Positions 17,807-27,209 of a DNA stretch of 64,000 nt are shown here, piece after piece. How positions within the stretch are numbered: the first letter of the stretch is position 1; each line of letters starts with the position of its first letter. A model generated the notes under the pieces. That model was not told where the DNA came from, ran no database searches, and saw only the letters and a list, made by a program, of their open reading frames with translations. This stretch comes from Holophaga foetida DSM 6591 (GTDB lineage: Bacteria; Acidobacteriota; Holophagae; Holophagales; Holophagaceae), in NCBI RefSeq assembly GCF_000242615.2, contig NZ_KI912268.1, forward strand, positions 1,051,362-1,115,361, written 5' to 3'. Both the position numbers and the translations under genes were made by a program.

Positions 17807-18963
17807 GGCTTGGTCTCCTCAAGATCCGAATCCTTGGCGTTCTGGGCCCGCTGGAGGACCCGCACATAATGGATGGCGGCCCAGCGATCCTCCTCGGGCA
17901 TGTCCGCCGCCTGGGAGGGCATGGCGTTCTTCCCCATCACGATGGCCCAGTAGTACCGGCCGTCCGGGGCCTTGCGGAATTCCTCCGAAACGAAGTTGGC
18001 GGGCTTGGCGTTGTAGGCCGCCGTCAGGGTCGGCACCCCATCCCCCAGGGGGCCATGGCAAACCGCACAGCGATTCGTATAGGCCTCCCGGCCCCTTTCC
18101 AGGTTCTCCCGGGTGCGCGGAAGGGGATTCACCAGGCCATTGGCCTCTTCCGGGGTCCGGGGGCCCATGGGGAGGTAGCCCCGGGCCACGGTGCCCGGCA
18201 CCGGGTATTGCATCCCGTGGCCATCCTTAAAGAAAGTGCTTGGCTTGTAAGGGTTGAGCTTGGCCTGCTCCTGCATGTGGGACATGGGGGGCAGCACCGG
18301 GAAGAGCTTGATGGCCGCGAACATGAGCCCCCCTGCCACCACGCAGGCCACCACGATCCCCCCGAGGGCCCGCAGGATGAAGGCGGAATCCAGGATTTCC
18401 GCCCGGGCAGGCAAAGACAGGACTTCAATATCCTTGGCCCCGGCAGCGCTCAGCAAGGCGGTAGCGGCTTCAGGATCCAGACTTCCGCCCTCCGCCTCCA
18501 CCGAAAGGGCGAAGCGATCCCGGGTGATGCCCCGGATGGCCCTGGAGGAAAGCACGGGATGACCGAAGAAGGGGAGGCGGTTGAGGAGGAAGAGCATCCC
18601 CAGTCCCGCCGTGAAGGTAGCGAAGAGCACCATCAGCTCGAACATGATGGGCACGAAGGCCTGCCAGGAGAAGGGCGCCTTGCCGCCGGTGATGACCGGG
18701 TAGTCCACCGCGCTCATCCACCCCTGCATGGCGAGGGCCACAATGGCCCCCAGGAAGGCCATCACCACGACCATTCCCGCCAGGGGTGAGCGGCGCAACT
18801 GGAGCGCCTCGTCCAGTCCGTGGATGGGATAGGGCGTATAGGTCTCCAGGCGCCCCAGCTTCCCTTCCCGGACCTTGGGAATGGCGTGCAGCAGGGCATC
18901 GGCGCTATCGAAGAGGCCGAGGACGGCCGCAGGACCCATCGTTTGTCTTTTTTCGCTGTTCAT
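17803..18963 (-). CDS. fused ActD-ActE subunit of alternative complex III
   Basis: 386-aa protein combining two normally separate subunits. Residues about 8-180 are ActD (DUF3341): VLGLFDSADALLHAIPK, TPYPIHGLDEAL, two helices and FALSVEA. After a third helix (about 210-230) comes the ActE-type monoheme cytochrome: MQEQAKLNPYKPSTFFKDG, GTVARGYLPMGP, then heme site CAVCH and the axial Met in MGKNAMPSQA. In characterised complexes (Rhodothermus, Flavobacterium) ActD and ActE are separate and ActE is a lipoprotein; here the fusion supplies the anchor. The start is chosen as ATG 18963 (MNSEKRQTMG); 18939 is possible. No frameshift separates the halves. Confidence 0.88.
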   Translation of the reverse strand: MNSEKRQTMGPAAVLGLFDSADALLHAIPKVREGKLGRLETYTPYPIHGLDEALQLRRSPLAGMVVVMAFLGAIVALAMQGWMSAVDYPVITGGKAPFSWQAFVPIMFELMVLFATFTAGLGMLFLLNRLPFFGHPVLSSRAIRGITRDRFALSVEAEGGSLDPEAATALLSAAGAKDIEVLSLPARAEILDSAFILRALGGIVVACVVAGGLMFAAIKLFPVLPPMSHMQEQAKLNPYKPSTFFKDGHGMQYPVPGTVARGYLPMGPRTPEEANGLVNPLPRTRENLERGREAYTNRCAVCHGPLGDGVPTLTAAYNAKPANFVSEEFRKAPDGRYYWAIVMGKNAMPSQAADMPEEDRWAAIHYVRVLQRAQNAKDSDLEETKP

Positions 18964-19080
18964 CGCTGTCCATCGCTGGCTGAAGGATGTGACAAGTGAG
19001 GGAAACACAGGCTTGGCTGCGGAGACACCTGCGCGGAGCTGCGCATATCGATCGGGTTCGCCCCCGGGACAGGGTAAGGT

Positions 19081-19156
19081 CTATCCCCGTTTATCCCCGT
19101 GCATCCCCGGCTCAAAAGATCATTGGCCGAGGATAAACGGGGATGCACGGGGATAG
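19081..19156. repeat. ATCCCCGT hairpin repeat upstream of actDE
   Basis: Two arms of about 31 bp: CTATCCCCGTTTATCCCCGT... and its near-complement ending GGGGATAG at 19156. Each arm is itself three ATCCCCG units, with the TT and GC spacers swapped between arms. It lies in the 348-bp gap between actC and the actDE gene (18964-19311). It would form a long stem in the operon mRNA. Confidence 0.7.
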
Positions 19157-19160
19157 GCTT

Positions 19161-19310
19161 GGCTAGGTAGCGCCTCTGTGAACCATGGATGCCCGCTGTT
19201 CGCTTTATCCTGTCCATCCTGTCCATCCTGTTTTTTATTGTTTTCCGTAGCCTGAACATAATCCCCTGGGTTCCCCGGATTTGGCTGAGGCAAGCCTATC
19301 GTCGGGATCA
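19161..19310. repeat. dispersed intergenic repeat, copy 1
   Basis: About 150 bp matching the element at 34421-34567: shared blocks are TGTGAACCAT, TGCCCGCTG, GCTTTATCCTGT, ATTGTTTT, GCCTG and a right end with TTGGCTGA...CAAGCC near 19283. The right end complements to CCCGACGATAGGCTTG, the same terminus as copy 2. It occupies the space just before the actC stop-side boundary and carries no gene. Confidence 0.65.
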
Positions 19311-19311
19311 A

Positions 19312-20685
19312 CTAATGCTTTTTGGGCTGGGCCCCCGGCAGGATGCCCTTCACCTCGGTGGTGGCGATGACCGGCAGGACCCGGGCGAAGATCAGGACCA
19401 GGGTGAAGAAGAGCCCCAGGGAACCGAAGAGGATGCCGAAGTCCACCAGGGTGGGCTTGTAGATCCGCCAGGCCGAAGGGAGATAGTCCTGGTGCAGGGA
19501 GATGACGATGATGACGAAGCGCTCGAACCACATGCCCACGGTCACGCCCACCGCCACCAGGATCATCCAGAAGTAGGAGGTGCGGCAGCGCTTGAACCAG
19601 AGCAGCTGGGGTATCACCACGTTGCAGGCGATGGTGAGCCAGCCGGCCCAGCCGTAGGTGCCGGAGATGATGTTGATGAAGGTGTGGTGGAGGTACTCGT
19701 TCTGGCTGTACCAGGCCGTGAAGCCCTCCATCAGGTAGGCGTAGCCCATGAGGCAGGACATCCCCAGGATGACCTTGTTCATGACCTCGAGGTGGTAGTC
19801 GGTGATGAGGTTCTGGAGGTCCATGGACTCCCGCACCACGATGAGCACCATCACCACCATGGCGAAGCCCGCAAAGATGGCGCCCACCACGAAGTAGGGC
19901 GGGAAGATGGTCATGTGCCAGCCCGGCACCAGGGAAGTGGCGAAGTCGAAGGAGACGACGCTGTGCACCGACAGCACCAGCCCCGTGGCCAACCCCGCCA
20001 GGAGCAGGTAGGCCTTCTCGTAGTGCTGCCAGTGGGAGCCCGCCCCCCGCCAGCCCACGGCCAGCACGGTGTAGATGGGCTTGCGCCACTTGCAGGTGGT
20101 GCGGTCCCGCAACGAGGCGATATCCGGCACAAGTCCCAGATACCAGAACATGGCCGACACAGCGAAGTAGGTACTGACCGCGAATACGTCCCAGAGCAGG
20201 GGTGAGCGGAAGTTGGTCCAGAGGGCCCGCTGGTTCGGATAGGGGAAGAGCCAGAAGGCCAGCCAGGGGCGTCCCACATGGATCAGGGGGAAGAGCCCGG
20301 CGCACATGACCGCGAAAATGGTCATGGCCTCGGCGAAGCGGGCGATGGCGTTCCGCCACCGCTTCCGGAAGATGAAGAGGATGGCGGAAATCAGGGTTCC
20401 GGCGTGGCCGATGCCCACCCAGAACACGAAGTTGATGATGTCGAAGGCCCAGAAGACCGGGCTGTTGTTGCCCCAGACCCCGATGCCCGTTGCGACGGTG
20501 TAGCCGATGAAGCCCATGCCGATGGCGGCGATGAGGGCTGTGCAGGCGATGGCCACGAACCACTTGAGGGGCGGACGGCGTTCGGGAAAGGCCAGAACCT
20601 GGTCATCCAGGGAGCCGGGGGTCACGGTGCCCACGGTGAGGGCGGGTTCCCGCAGGACCTCGGGCAGTGTCAGCTGATCACTCAT
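19312..20685 (-). CDS. actC: alternative complex III membrane subunit ActC (NrfD/PsrC family)
   Basis: 457-aa membrane protein with about ten helices that forms the main quinol-binding, possibly proton-translocating subunit. The NrfD-type pattern is clear: GVWGNNSPVFWAFDIINFVFWVGIGHAGTLISAIL near residues 68-102, LIHVGRPW, LVPDIASLRDRT, SFDFATSLVPGWH, and DYHLEVMNKVILGMS. The start at 20685 overlaps the actB stop as ATGA; upstream in-frame codons belong to actB sequence. The next gene (actDE) follows only after a 348-bp repeat-filled gap. Confidence 0.95.
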   Translation of the reverse strand: MSDQLTLPEVLREPALTVGTVTPGSLDDQVLAFPERRPPLKWFVAIACTALIAAIGMGFIGYTVATGIGVWGNNSPVFWAFDIINFVFWVGIGHAGTLISAILFIFRKRWRNAIARFAEAMTIFAVMCAGLFPLIHVGRPWLAFWLFPYPNQRALWTNFRSPLLWDVFAVSTYFAVSAMFWYLGLVPDIASLRDRTTCKWRKPIYTVLAVGWRGAGSHWQHYEKAYLLLAGLATGLVLSVHSVVSFDFATSLVPGWHMTIFPPYFVVGAIFAGFAMVVMVLIVVRESMDLQNLITDYHLEVMNKVILGMSCLMGYAYLMEGFTAWYSQNEYLHHTFINIISGTYGWAGWLTIACNVVIPQLLWFKRCRTSYFWMILVAVGVTVGMWFERFVIIVISLHQDYLPSAWRIYKPTLVDFGILFGSLGLFFTLVLIFARVLPVIATTEVKGILPGAQPKKH

Positions 20686-23507
20686 GACTTCCCTCCCCGA
20701 AGGGGGTTGCGGAGAGCGGCGAGGTAGGTAATTGCCGGGCGGACACCCAGTTCCTCCAGGACCTTGTACCCCCTGGGATCCTCTGCCAGGTGGACCACCC
20801 GGGAATGGGGGTCCTTGAGATCGCCGAAGACGATGGCCCCGGCAGGGCAGGCCGCAACGCAGGCCGGAGTGATGTCCCCGTCCTTCAGGGGCCGCTTCTC
20901 CAGCTTGGCCCGGACCCGGGCGTCCTGGATGCGCTGGATGCAGAAGGTGCACTTCTCCATCACGCCCCGGGGCCGGACGGTGACCTCGGGATTATGGGCA
21001 AGGAGCTCCGGCTCCTTCCTGGCGTAGTTGTATTCAAGGAAGTTGAACCGACGCACCTTGTAGGGGCAGTTGTTGGCGCAGTACCGGGTGCCCACACAGC
21101 GGTTGTAGACCATCTGGTTGAGGCCATCGGGGCTGTGGTTGGTGGCGTTCACCGGACAGACGTTTTCGCAGGGGGCGTGATCGCAGTGCTGGCACATCAT
21201 GGGCTGGTGCGCCGCCCTGGGGTTGGCCGGATCGCCCTCATAGTAGCGGTCGATGCGCAGCCAGTGCATTTCCCGACCCCTGGCCACCTGCTCCGGGCCC
21301 ACGACGGGGATGTTGTTCTCGCTCTGGCAGGCCAGGACGCAGGTGCTGCAGCCCACGCAACGGTTGAGGTCCACCACCATGCCCCAGCGCTGTTCTCCGA
21401 AGACCTGGGGCGGATAGAGGGAAGGAAGCTCGTGGGGGGCATGGGAGGAATGGGCGTGCCCACCCTCCTGGATCCGGAGGATATCCCGGCCCTCCATGCG
21501 ATGGTGTCCCTGGGTTCGGGGAAGCTCCATTCGCGCCCCCAGCCTGCGCAATGCGACGCCCGTCCGCAGCCCGCTCCCGGCTGGATCCAGGAGCGGGAAG
21601 GCATTGACCCCCACGCCCTTGGCCACCCGCCCATGACTCCTCCCATAACCCAGGGTCAGGGAGAGGACGCCCGGAGCCTGGCCGGGCTGGATGCAGACCG
21701 GCAGTTCCAGGTGTTCGGGCCCGGCATCCAGGCGGACCATATCCCCATCCGCCAGCGACAACCGATGGGCATCGGCGGGGGAGATCATCAGGGGATTGCC
21801 CCAGGCGGTCTTGGAGACGGGCTCCGGCAGTTCCTGGAGCCAGCCGTTGTTGCCGTAGCGCCCGTCGAAGATACGGCGATCCGGCGCCAGCAGGAGCTCG
21901 AAAGCGTCGGCCCCGTACTCTGGCACGGGTGTGGATTCCCGGACCGCTGCCGGAATGGGCGGGATGAGGACCCTGGCCTTCACCAAGCCCTCATGCAGGG
22001 CCGAAGCGAAGTAGCGCTCGAAGGGCACGGCGCTCCCAGGAGGCTGGACCTCCCGGCGCCAGCGCTCCTTCAGGTAGTCGAAGTAGCCTGAGCACGCGCT
22101 CTTCCCCCGGGTCCGCAGGAGGGCCAGGAGCACATCCTCGCCCTGGCGGGAGTCATGGAGAGCGCCCACCACGGGCTGCTGGAGGGCCAGCCGCCCCCCG
22201 GACAGGGCGTGGTCGCCCCAGGCCTCCAGCCAGTGGTGCTCGGGCAGCAGGAGGGAACAGGCCGTCGAGGTCTCGTCCTGCTGGAGGCCCATCCAGCAGC
22301 GGAAAGGAACCCGCGCCAGGGCGCTCCTCCACCGCCCCGCCTCGGGTGAGGTGTACAGCGGATTGCATCCCCAGAAGAGCACCGCACCGTAGTGCCCGGA
22401 CTCAAGCCGTGGCAGCACCTGGGAAGCCCTCAGCCCAGAGGCGACCCCTTCCGGCTCGAAAGCCAGCCCCAGGGATCCCATCTGCCGGTTGAGGGCATGG
22501 ACGGCCCGATGCGCGGCCTCCGGCAAAGCCGGGCCGCAGAGCACCAGCGCCCTGGGGCCTGCCGAACGGAGGTCCTCCACAAGAGCCCCCCACACTCCGG
22601 ACTCCAGGTCAGACGGGGCTGGATGGACACCCTGGCCAGCCTTCAGAGCCTGGGCGAGGGCCGAGGCGAAGGCCGCCACCTGGCTTGGCTTGAGAAGGAT
22701 GCGGTGGTCGGCATTCGCGCCGGTGAGGCTCATGGAGCCTTCGGCCGCCCAGAGGCGCAGCATCCCTTCGCCGGGCTCCCGCCGCCTGGCATAGGCCTCG
22801 ACGAGGGAGGGATCGTCTCCCGCCAGGAAATCCGAGCCCAGAGAGAGCAGCACCTTGACCGGCTCAAGACGGGGTTTCCAGCCCCGCAGATCCACTGGCG
22901 CACCCGGCAGACCTTCGCAGGAGAGCCACTCAAGGCCGGGTACGGCCTCGCCCAGATCCCGGAGGAGGCACTCCCTCGTGGGAGAAGCGGAAGCCCCGGT
23001 CACCAGGAGCACGGGCCTTCCATTGCTAAACCCCCGAGCCAGGCGCTCCAGAGCCTGATCCCAGGAGATGGGCTTCCCGTCGGCCAGCGGTCCCCGCAGG
23101 CGATCCGGATCGTAGAGCCCCAGAAGATCCGCCGTGGCCCTGAGGGGCGCCTTGCCCCCCAGGTCGTGGCCAGAGACATGGACCGGACGGCCTTCCCGGG
23201 TCCTCACCAGGACCGGATGGGCCTTTCCCGCCTCCGGGAAGGCGCTGGCATAGAAGTTCGTGACCCCCGGCACCCCTTCCGTGGGCCGTCTCGTGTAAGG
23301 CACCAGGGGCACCCCCTTGCGGTCGCAGGCCACGGTAGCGGCCAGGGCAGCGGAAGCGCCAAGCAACTGAAGGAAGCGGCGACGACCGAGCCCGGCGGGT
23401 GCTTCGGAGGCCCCGGCGGGGAACTCTTCCGGTTCGCCCGGAAGGCCTGCCCGTTCCTCCAGGGAACGCCAGGGACGCGGGGTGGGATCGATGGGATTGG
23501 GGTCCAT
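20682..23507 (-). CDS. actB: alternative complex III subunit ActB (cofactor-less molybdopterin-like domain plus Fe-S domain)
   Basis: 941-aa periplasmic fusion of a molybdoenzyme-like domain, which in this family has lost the cofactor, and a four-cluster ferredoxin domain. A twin-arginine signal is present (GRRRFLQLLGASAALAATVAC, about residues 41-61). Cysteine motifs in the C-terminal domain: CVGCSTCVLAC, CQHCDHAPCENVC, CVGTRYCANNC, CTFCIQ and CVAAC. It transfers electrons from the quinol site to the heme subunits. The ATG at 23507 has GGAG 7 nt upstream and leaves 16 bp after actA; a start at 23540 would overlap actA. Confidence 0.95.
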   Translation of the reverse strand: MDPNPIDPTPRPWRSLEERAGLPGEPEEFPAGASEAPAGLGRRRFLQLLGASAALAATVACDRKGVPLVPYTRRPTEGVPGVTNFYASAFPEAGKAHPVLVRTREGRPVHVSGHDLGGKAPLRATADLLGLYDPDRLRGPLADGKPISWDQALERLARGFSNGRPVLLVTGASASPTRECLLRDLGEAVPGLEWLSCEGLPGAPVDLRGWKPRLEPVKVLLSLGSDFLAGDDPSLVEAYARRREPGEGMLRLWAAEGSMSLTGANADHRILLKPSQVAAFASALAQALKAGQGVHPAPSDLESGVWGALVEDLRSAGPRALVLCGPALPEAAHRAVHALNRQMGSLGLAFEPEGVASGLRASQVLPRLESGHYGAVLFWGCNPLYTSPEAGRWRSALARVPFRCWMGLQQDETSTACSLLLPEHHWLEAWGDHALSGGRLALQQPVVGALHDSRQGEDVLLALLRTRGKSACSGYFDYLKERWRREVQPPGSAVPFERYFASALHEGLVKARVLIPPIPAAVRESTPVPEYGADAFELLLAPDRRIFDGRYGNNGWLQELPEPVSKTAWGNPLMISPADAHRLSLADGDMVRLDAGPEHLELPVCIQPGQAPGVLSLTLGYGRSHGRVAKGVGVNAFPLLDPAGSGLRTGVALRRLGARMELPRTQGHHRMEGRDILRIQEGGHAHSSHAPHELPSLYPPQVFGEQRWGMVVDLNRCVGCSTCVLACQSENNIPVVGPEQVARGREMHWLRIDRYYEGDPANPRAAHQPMMCQHCDHAPCENVCPVNATNHSPDGLNQMVYNRCVGTRYCANNCPYKVRRFNFLEYNYARKEPELLAHNPEVTVRPRGVMEKCTFCIQRIQDARVRAKLEKRPLKDGDITPACVAACPAGAIVFGDLKDPHSRVVHLAEDPRGYKVLEELGVRPAITYLAALRNPLRGGKS

Positions 23508-23523
23508 GGTCTCGCTCCGTCCT

Positions 23524-24087
23524 TCACCGGTGACAGGCATTGCAGTGTTCGGGGCCCCTGCGGATCGGGGACTCCTTGGGGAGCGCCGTCCTGGGATCCC
23601 GGTGGCAGCCCAGGCAATTGCCCATCCTCATGGACATCCTCAGGGAGACCACGCTCAGGGTCTGGATCTCTCCGTGGCAGGTCTGGCAGGCGATCCCGGC
23701 ACCCGCATGGGGACGGTGATCGAAGTAGACGTGATCCGGCAGGGAGTGGACACGGTTCCATGCCAGCACCTTTCCCGTGCGCTGGAGTTCAGCCAGGAGC
23801 TGGATGGCCGGGCGCTCCGTGCGGGTCACCTGGTGGCAGCTCATACAGACCGAAACCGCCGGTACGCCCGCCATCCGGGAGCGGGTGGCCCCGGAGTGGC
23901 AGTGGAGACAGGGGATCTTAAGAGTCCCGGCGTGAAGAGCATGGGAATATGGAATTGGCTGGGGGACGCTTCGCCCCTGGGCATAGCGGTCAGGCTGGAC
24001 GAACCATCCCACCAGAAGCACCGTGGCAAGCAGCGCCAGGATCCCAAGGGGCAGGACAAAGCGAAGCGCGCGATCCAGTCCGTGCAT
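23524..24087 (-). CDS. actA: alternative complex III pentaheme cytochrome ActA
   Basis: 187-aa protein with an N-terminal helix (about 9-31) and five CxxCH heme sites: CLHCH, CMSCH, CQTCH, CLGCH, CNACH. Five hemes and this length are as expected for ActA, the electron exit subunit. The ATG at 24087 has GGAGGG 6 nt upstream and is preferred to the one at 24117. First gene of the 13-gene leftward respiratory run that ends with ctaB. Confidence 0.95.
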   Translation of the reverse strand: MHGLDRALRFVLPLGILALLATVLLVGWFVQPDRYAQGRSVPQPIPYSHALHAGTLKIPCLHCHSGATRSRMAGVPAVSVCMSCHQVTRTERPAIQLLAELQRTGKVLAWNRVHSLPDHVYFDHRPHAGAGIACQTCHGEIQTLSVVSLRMSMRMGNCLGCHRDPRTALPKESPIRRGPEHCNACHR

Positions 24088-24278
24088 GCAGGGCCCTCCA
24101 GGGGATAGACCAGACAATTACTTATGACGGTTTCGATGCGGAGACCAGCATTATTGTCACATCAGGACTCGGCCATCGTCCCCTGAATCGATACGAAGCC
24201 ACTCACCGCATCACCGTGAAGCAGCACCGCATCAAACGCGATAGAGTGTGCCTGACCAAACCATCCGCGAGGCACCCC

Positions 24279-25184
24279 ATGCTTGTCCCCCCCGCGAAGA
24301 TCGTCATTGCCGGGGGGACAGGCTTGGTGGGAACGGCCCTATGGCAGGCGATGAGGGAGAAGGGACACGAGGTGGCGCTGCTCGTCCGGAGCACCCGACT
24401 CGACTTCCCGCCCGGGGTCTCCCCGCAGCCCTGGACGGAACTGGATGCAGCCCTGGAAGGCGCGGCAGCGGTCATCAACCTTGCGGGAGAGGGCATCGCA
24501 GATCATCGATGGACCCCCAGCCAGCGGCTTCGCATCCTGGAGAGCCGCACCCTGAGCACCCGGCGCATCGTAGAGGCCCTGGGACGAAGCCGCGGCTCCT
24601 GCGCCCTGGTGAACACCAGCGCCATCGGCTACTACGGCTACCGGAGCCGGAACCCCATGGACGAGGGCAGTCCCTCCGGAGAAGGCTTCCTGGCGGAAGT
24701 CTGCCGGGCCTGGGAGGCCGAAGCCGATGCGGCCCGGGGAATTCGCGTGGTCAGATTGCGCCTGGGGATGGTGCTGGCCCGAGAGGGGGGCGCCCTGCCC
24801 CGCCTGGCCCGCACAGTCCGCTGGGGGCTCGGCGCCAGGCTGGGCCCCGGCACCCAGGGCATGAGCTGGATCCACATCGAGGATCTGGTGCGCCTTCTCG
24901 TCGATGCGGCTCTGGATCCGAGCTTTGAAGGTGCCTACAACGCCGTGAGCCCGAATCCGGTGAGCAACGCTGCCTTCACCGAAACCCTGGGGCGGGTCCT
25001 GCACCGCCCCATCCTGCCAGTGCCGGGCTGGGTCACAGCCTCGGCACTGCGCTTGGTCCTGGGCTCCCTGGCCGAAGAGATGCTTCTGGGGGGTGCCTTT
25101 GTGCGACCCACCCGCCTGCTGGCCCAGGGTTTCGAGTTCCGATACCCCAACCTGGGAGGAGCCCTTCAAGACTTGCTGGGATAG
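24279..25184 (+). CDS. TIGR01777-type SDR epimerase (YfcH family)
   Basis: 301-aa short-chain dehydrogenase/reductase of the extended type. The NAD(P)-binding motif GGTGLVG is at about residues 11-17, NLAGEGIADHRW near 67, the NTSAIGYYG catalytic segment with Tyr near 116, and the C-terminal LLGGAFVRPTRLLAQGFEFRYP that marks this subfamily (related to YfcH and cell-division inhibitor SulA-like epimerases). The substrate is unknown. The ATG has GAGG 6 nt upstream. Divergent from actA over 191 bp and convergent with the KimA-like gene (13-bp gap). Confidence 0.88.
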   Translation: MLVPPAKIVIAGGTGLVGTALWQAMREKGHEVALLVRSTRLDFPPGVSPQPWTELDAALEGAAAVINLAGEGIADHRWTPSQRLRILESRTLSTRRIVEALGRSRGSCALVNTSAIGYYGYRSRNPMDEGSPSGEGFLAEVCRAWEAEADAARGIRVVRLRLGMVLAREGGALPRLARTVRWGLGARLGPGTQGMSWIHIEDLVRLLVDAALDPSFEGAYNAVSPNPVSNAAFTETLGRVLHRPILPVPGWVTASALRLVLGSLAEEMLLGGAFVRPTRLLAQGFEFRYPNLGGALQDLLG

Positions 25185-25197
25185 GCGAAACAGCCGG

Positions 25198-27138
25198 TCA
25201 TTCCCCCGGCGCATCCAGCTGGTAGGGGATGGAAACCACGACCGTGCGGGGCCGGGTGAGGAGCACAGCCTTGAGCCTCCAGGCGGTCTGATTGTGCAGG
25301 AGGTTCCCCCACCAGCGGTCCGGCACGAATTCGGGGAGCAGGATGGTGGTTGTGTATTCCGGATCCAGCCTGGACATGCGGTCCAGTTCCTCAACGATGG
25401 GTTCCACCACCTTGCGGAAGGGGCTGTTCAGGACCCGCAGAGGGATGTCCTCACAGTACTTGTGCCAATCGGCCTCCAGCTTGCCCCGCTCGGCGCTGGG
25501 GCGCCCATGCTCATCGGGGAAGTCCACCGTGAGGGCCTCGACCTCGCGATCGCCTGCGATGGCCTTGGCGTAGCGGAGGGATTCCAAGGTCCCACGATGG
25601 ATCTTGGAGACGAAGATCACCACTCGGTTAGGCCTCGGGTGGATCTCTTCCGTGCGGCTGGCGGCCAGACGGGAGCGCACAGAGATGTAGTGGCGATGGA
25701 TGCGGAAGAAGAGGATCACCATGGCAGGGATGAGCACCACCACGATCCAGGCCCCGTGGACGAACTTGGTGAGCCCGATGTCCAGCATCACGATGCCTGC
25801 TGCCACCGCGCCGACGGCATTGATGATGGCCTTGAGGCGCCAGGACTTCTCCGTGAGGCGGTAGTTGATCCAGTGCATCACCATGCCGGTCTGGCTGATG
25901 GTGAAGCCGATGAACACGCCCAGGGCGTAGAGGGGCAGCAACAGGTCCGTATTGGCGTGGCAGGCCCACACCAGGAGGCAGCTCACCACGGTCAGGAAGA
26001 TGATGCCGTTGCTGAAGACCAGACGGTCCCCCTGGCTGGCCAGCTGCTTGGGGAGGAATCCGTCCCTGGCCTGGATGGCGGCCAGGCGCGGGAAGTCAGC
26101 GTAGGCCGTGTTGGCGGCCACCACCAGGATCGCGAAGGTGAAGCCCTGGGTGATGTAGTAGAGCAGCTTGGGGATACCCGCCACGGGGGCCCCGTAGATG
26201 GCCTTGATGAGCTTGGAGAGGAGGGTCTCCGCCACATGGGAGGCGTCGGTGCTGTGGGAGTAGGTGACCCCGAACTTGTGGGCCAGGAGGGTGATCCCCA
26301 GGAACATGACCCCCAGGAGGCCGATCATGTAGACCATGGTCTTGGCGGCATTCTTGGAGGAGGGCTCCTTGAAGGCCTGCACCCCGTTGGAGATGGCCTC
26401 CACGCCGGTCAGGGCGGTGCATCCGGCGCTGTAGGCCCGCATGAAGATCCACACGACCCCGAAGGCCGAGGCATGGGTGGCGGTCCTCACGGATTCGTGG
26501 ACCTGGACCGGTGAGGGACCGCCCGTCAGCATCACCTTCACAAAGCCCGTGGCGAGCAGGAGCAGCATGAGGGCGATGAAGCCATAGGTGGGCACCGCGA
26601 AGAGGGCCCCGGACTCCTTCACGCCGCGGAGGTTCGCCATGGCGATGAAGATGATGCAGGCGATGGTGATGGTCACGTTCCAGCCCGCCATGGCGGGAAA
26701 GGCCGAGGTGATGGCGGCGACGCCCGAGGAGACGGAGGCCGCCACCGTCAGGATGTAGTCCGTGAGAAGCGCCGAACCCGCCGTGAGGGCGGCGAGTTCC
26801 CCCAGATTCTCCTTGGCCACGATGTAGGCCCCGCCCCCGCCGGGGTAGGCCAGTACCGTCTGACGATAGCCGATGCCCAGGATCAGCAGGAGTCCCACGA
26901 TGCCCAGGGCCACCGGGATGGAGAGCCCGAAGAGGGCGAGGGCCGCTCCGCCCGCTGCGGCTCCAGCCATATGCACATTGCTGGAGAGGCTCGCCATGAT
27001 CTCCTGGGTGGCGTAGGCCACGGAGGAGAGGGCATCCGAGCTGAACACGGAAAGGCCAACGAAGTTGTTGACCTTGGTGTGTTGGGATTCGTCGCTGGCG
27101 AGGCGGCGACCGAGGAGGGCACGTCTGAGGTCGAGCAT
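25198..27138 (-). CDS. KimA-like APC-family potassium uptake transporter
   Basis: 646-aa membrane protein with about 12 helices and a cytosolic C-terminal domain of some 190 residues. It follows Bacillus KimA (YdaO) closely: SDALSSVAYATQEI, YPGGGGAYIVAKENLGE, DYILTVAASVSSGVAAITSAFP, SAGCTALTGVEAISNG, GDRLVFSNGIIFL, PLYALGVFIGFTISQTGM. KimA is a proton-coupled potassium importer inhibited by c-di-AMP; potassium transport is inferred here. The Met at 27138 begins the family N-terminus (MLDLRRALLG) and has AGG at about 6 nt. Four 11-bp direct repeats lie about 72-115 bp upstream. No c-di-AMP riboswitch was recognised. Confidence 0.82.
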   Translation of the reverse strand: MLDLRRALLGRRLASDESQHTKVNNFVGLSVFSSDALSSVAYATQEIMASLSSNVHMAGAAAGGAALALFGLSIPVALGIVGLLLILGIGYRQTVLAYPGGGGAYIVAKENLGELAALTAGSALLTDYILTVAASVSSGVAAITSAFPAMAGWNVTITIACIIFIAMANLRGVKESGALFAVPTYGFIALMLLLLATGFVKVMLTGGPSPVQVHESVRTATHASAFGVVWIFMRAYSAGCTALTGVEAISNGVQAFKEPSSKNAAKTMVYMIGLLGVMFLGITLLAHKFGVTYSHSTDASHVAETLLSKLIKAIYGAPVAGIPKLLYYITQGFTFAILVVAANTAYADFPRLAAIQARDGFLPKQLASQGDRLVFSNGIIFLTVVSCLLVWACHANTDLLLPLYALGVFIGFTISQTGMVMHWINYRLTEKSWRLKAIINAVGAVAAGIVMLDIGLTKFVHGAWIVVVLIPAMVILFFRIHRHYISVRSRLAASRTEEIHPRPNRVVIFVSKIHRGTLESLRYAKAIAGDREVEALTVDFPDEHGRPSAERGKLEADWHKYCEDIPLRVLNSPFRKVVEPIVEELDRMSRLDPEYTTTILLPEFVPDRWWGNLLHNQTAWRLKAVLLTRPRTVVVSIPYQLDAPGE

Positions 27139-27209
27139 GGACACCTTACACAAGTTGAACCTCGAATTATCCAGGCCCAGACCCGCCATTCCACACCGTC
27201 AGAGCAATC

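Noticed and set aside
23508..23540. Upstream start for actB at 23540
   Set aside because: It would overlap actA by 17 bp and has no ribosome-binding site, while GGAG precedes the ATG at 23507.
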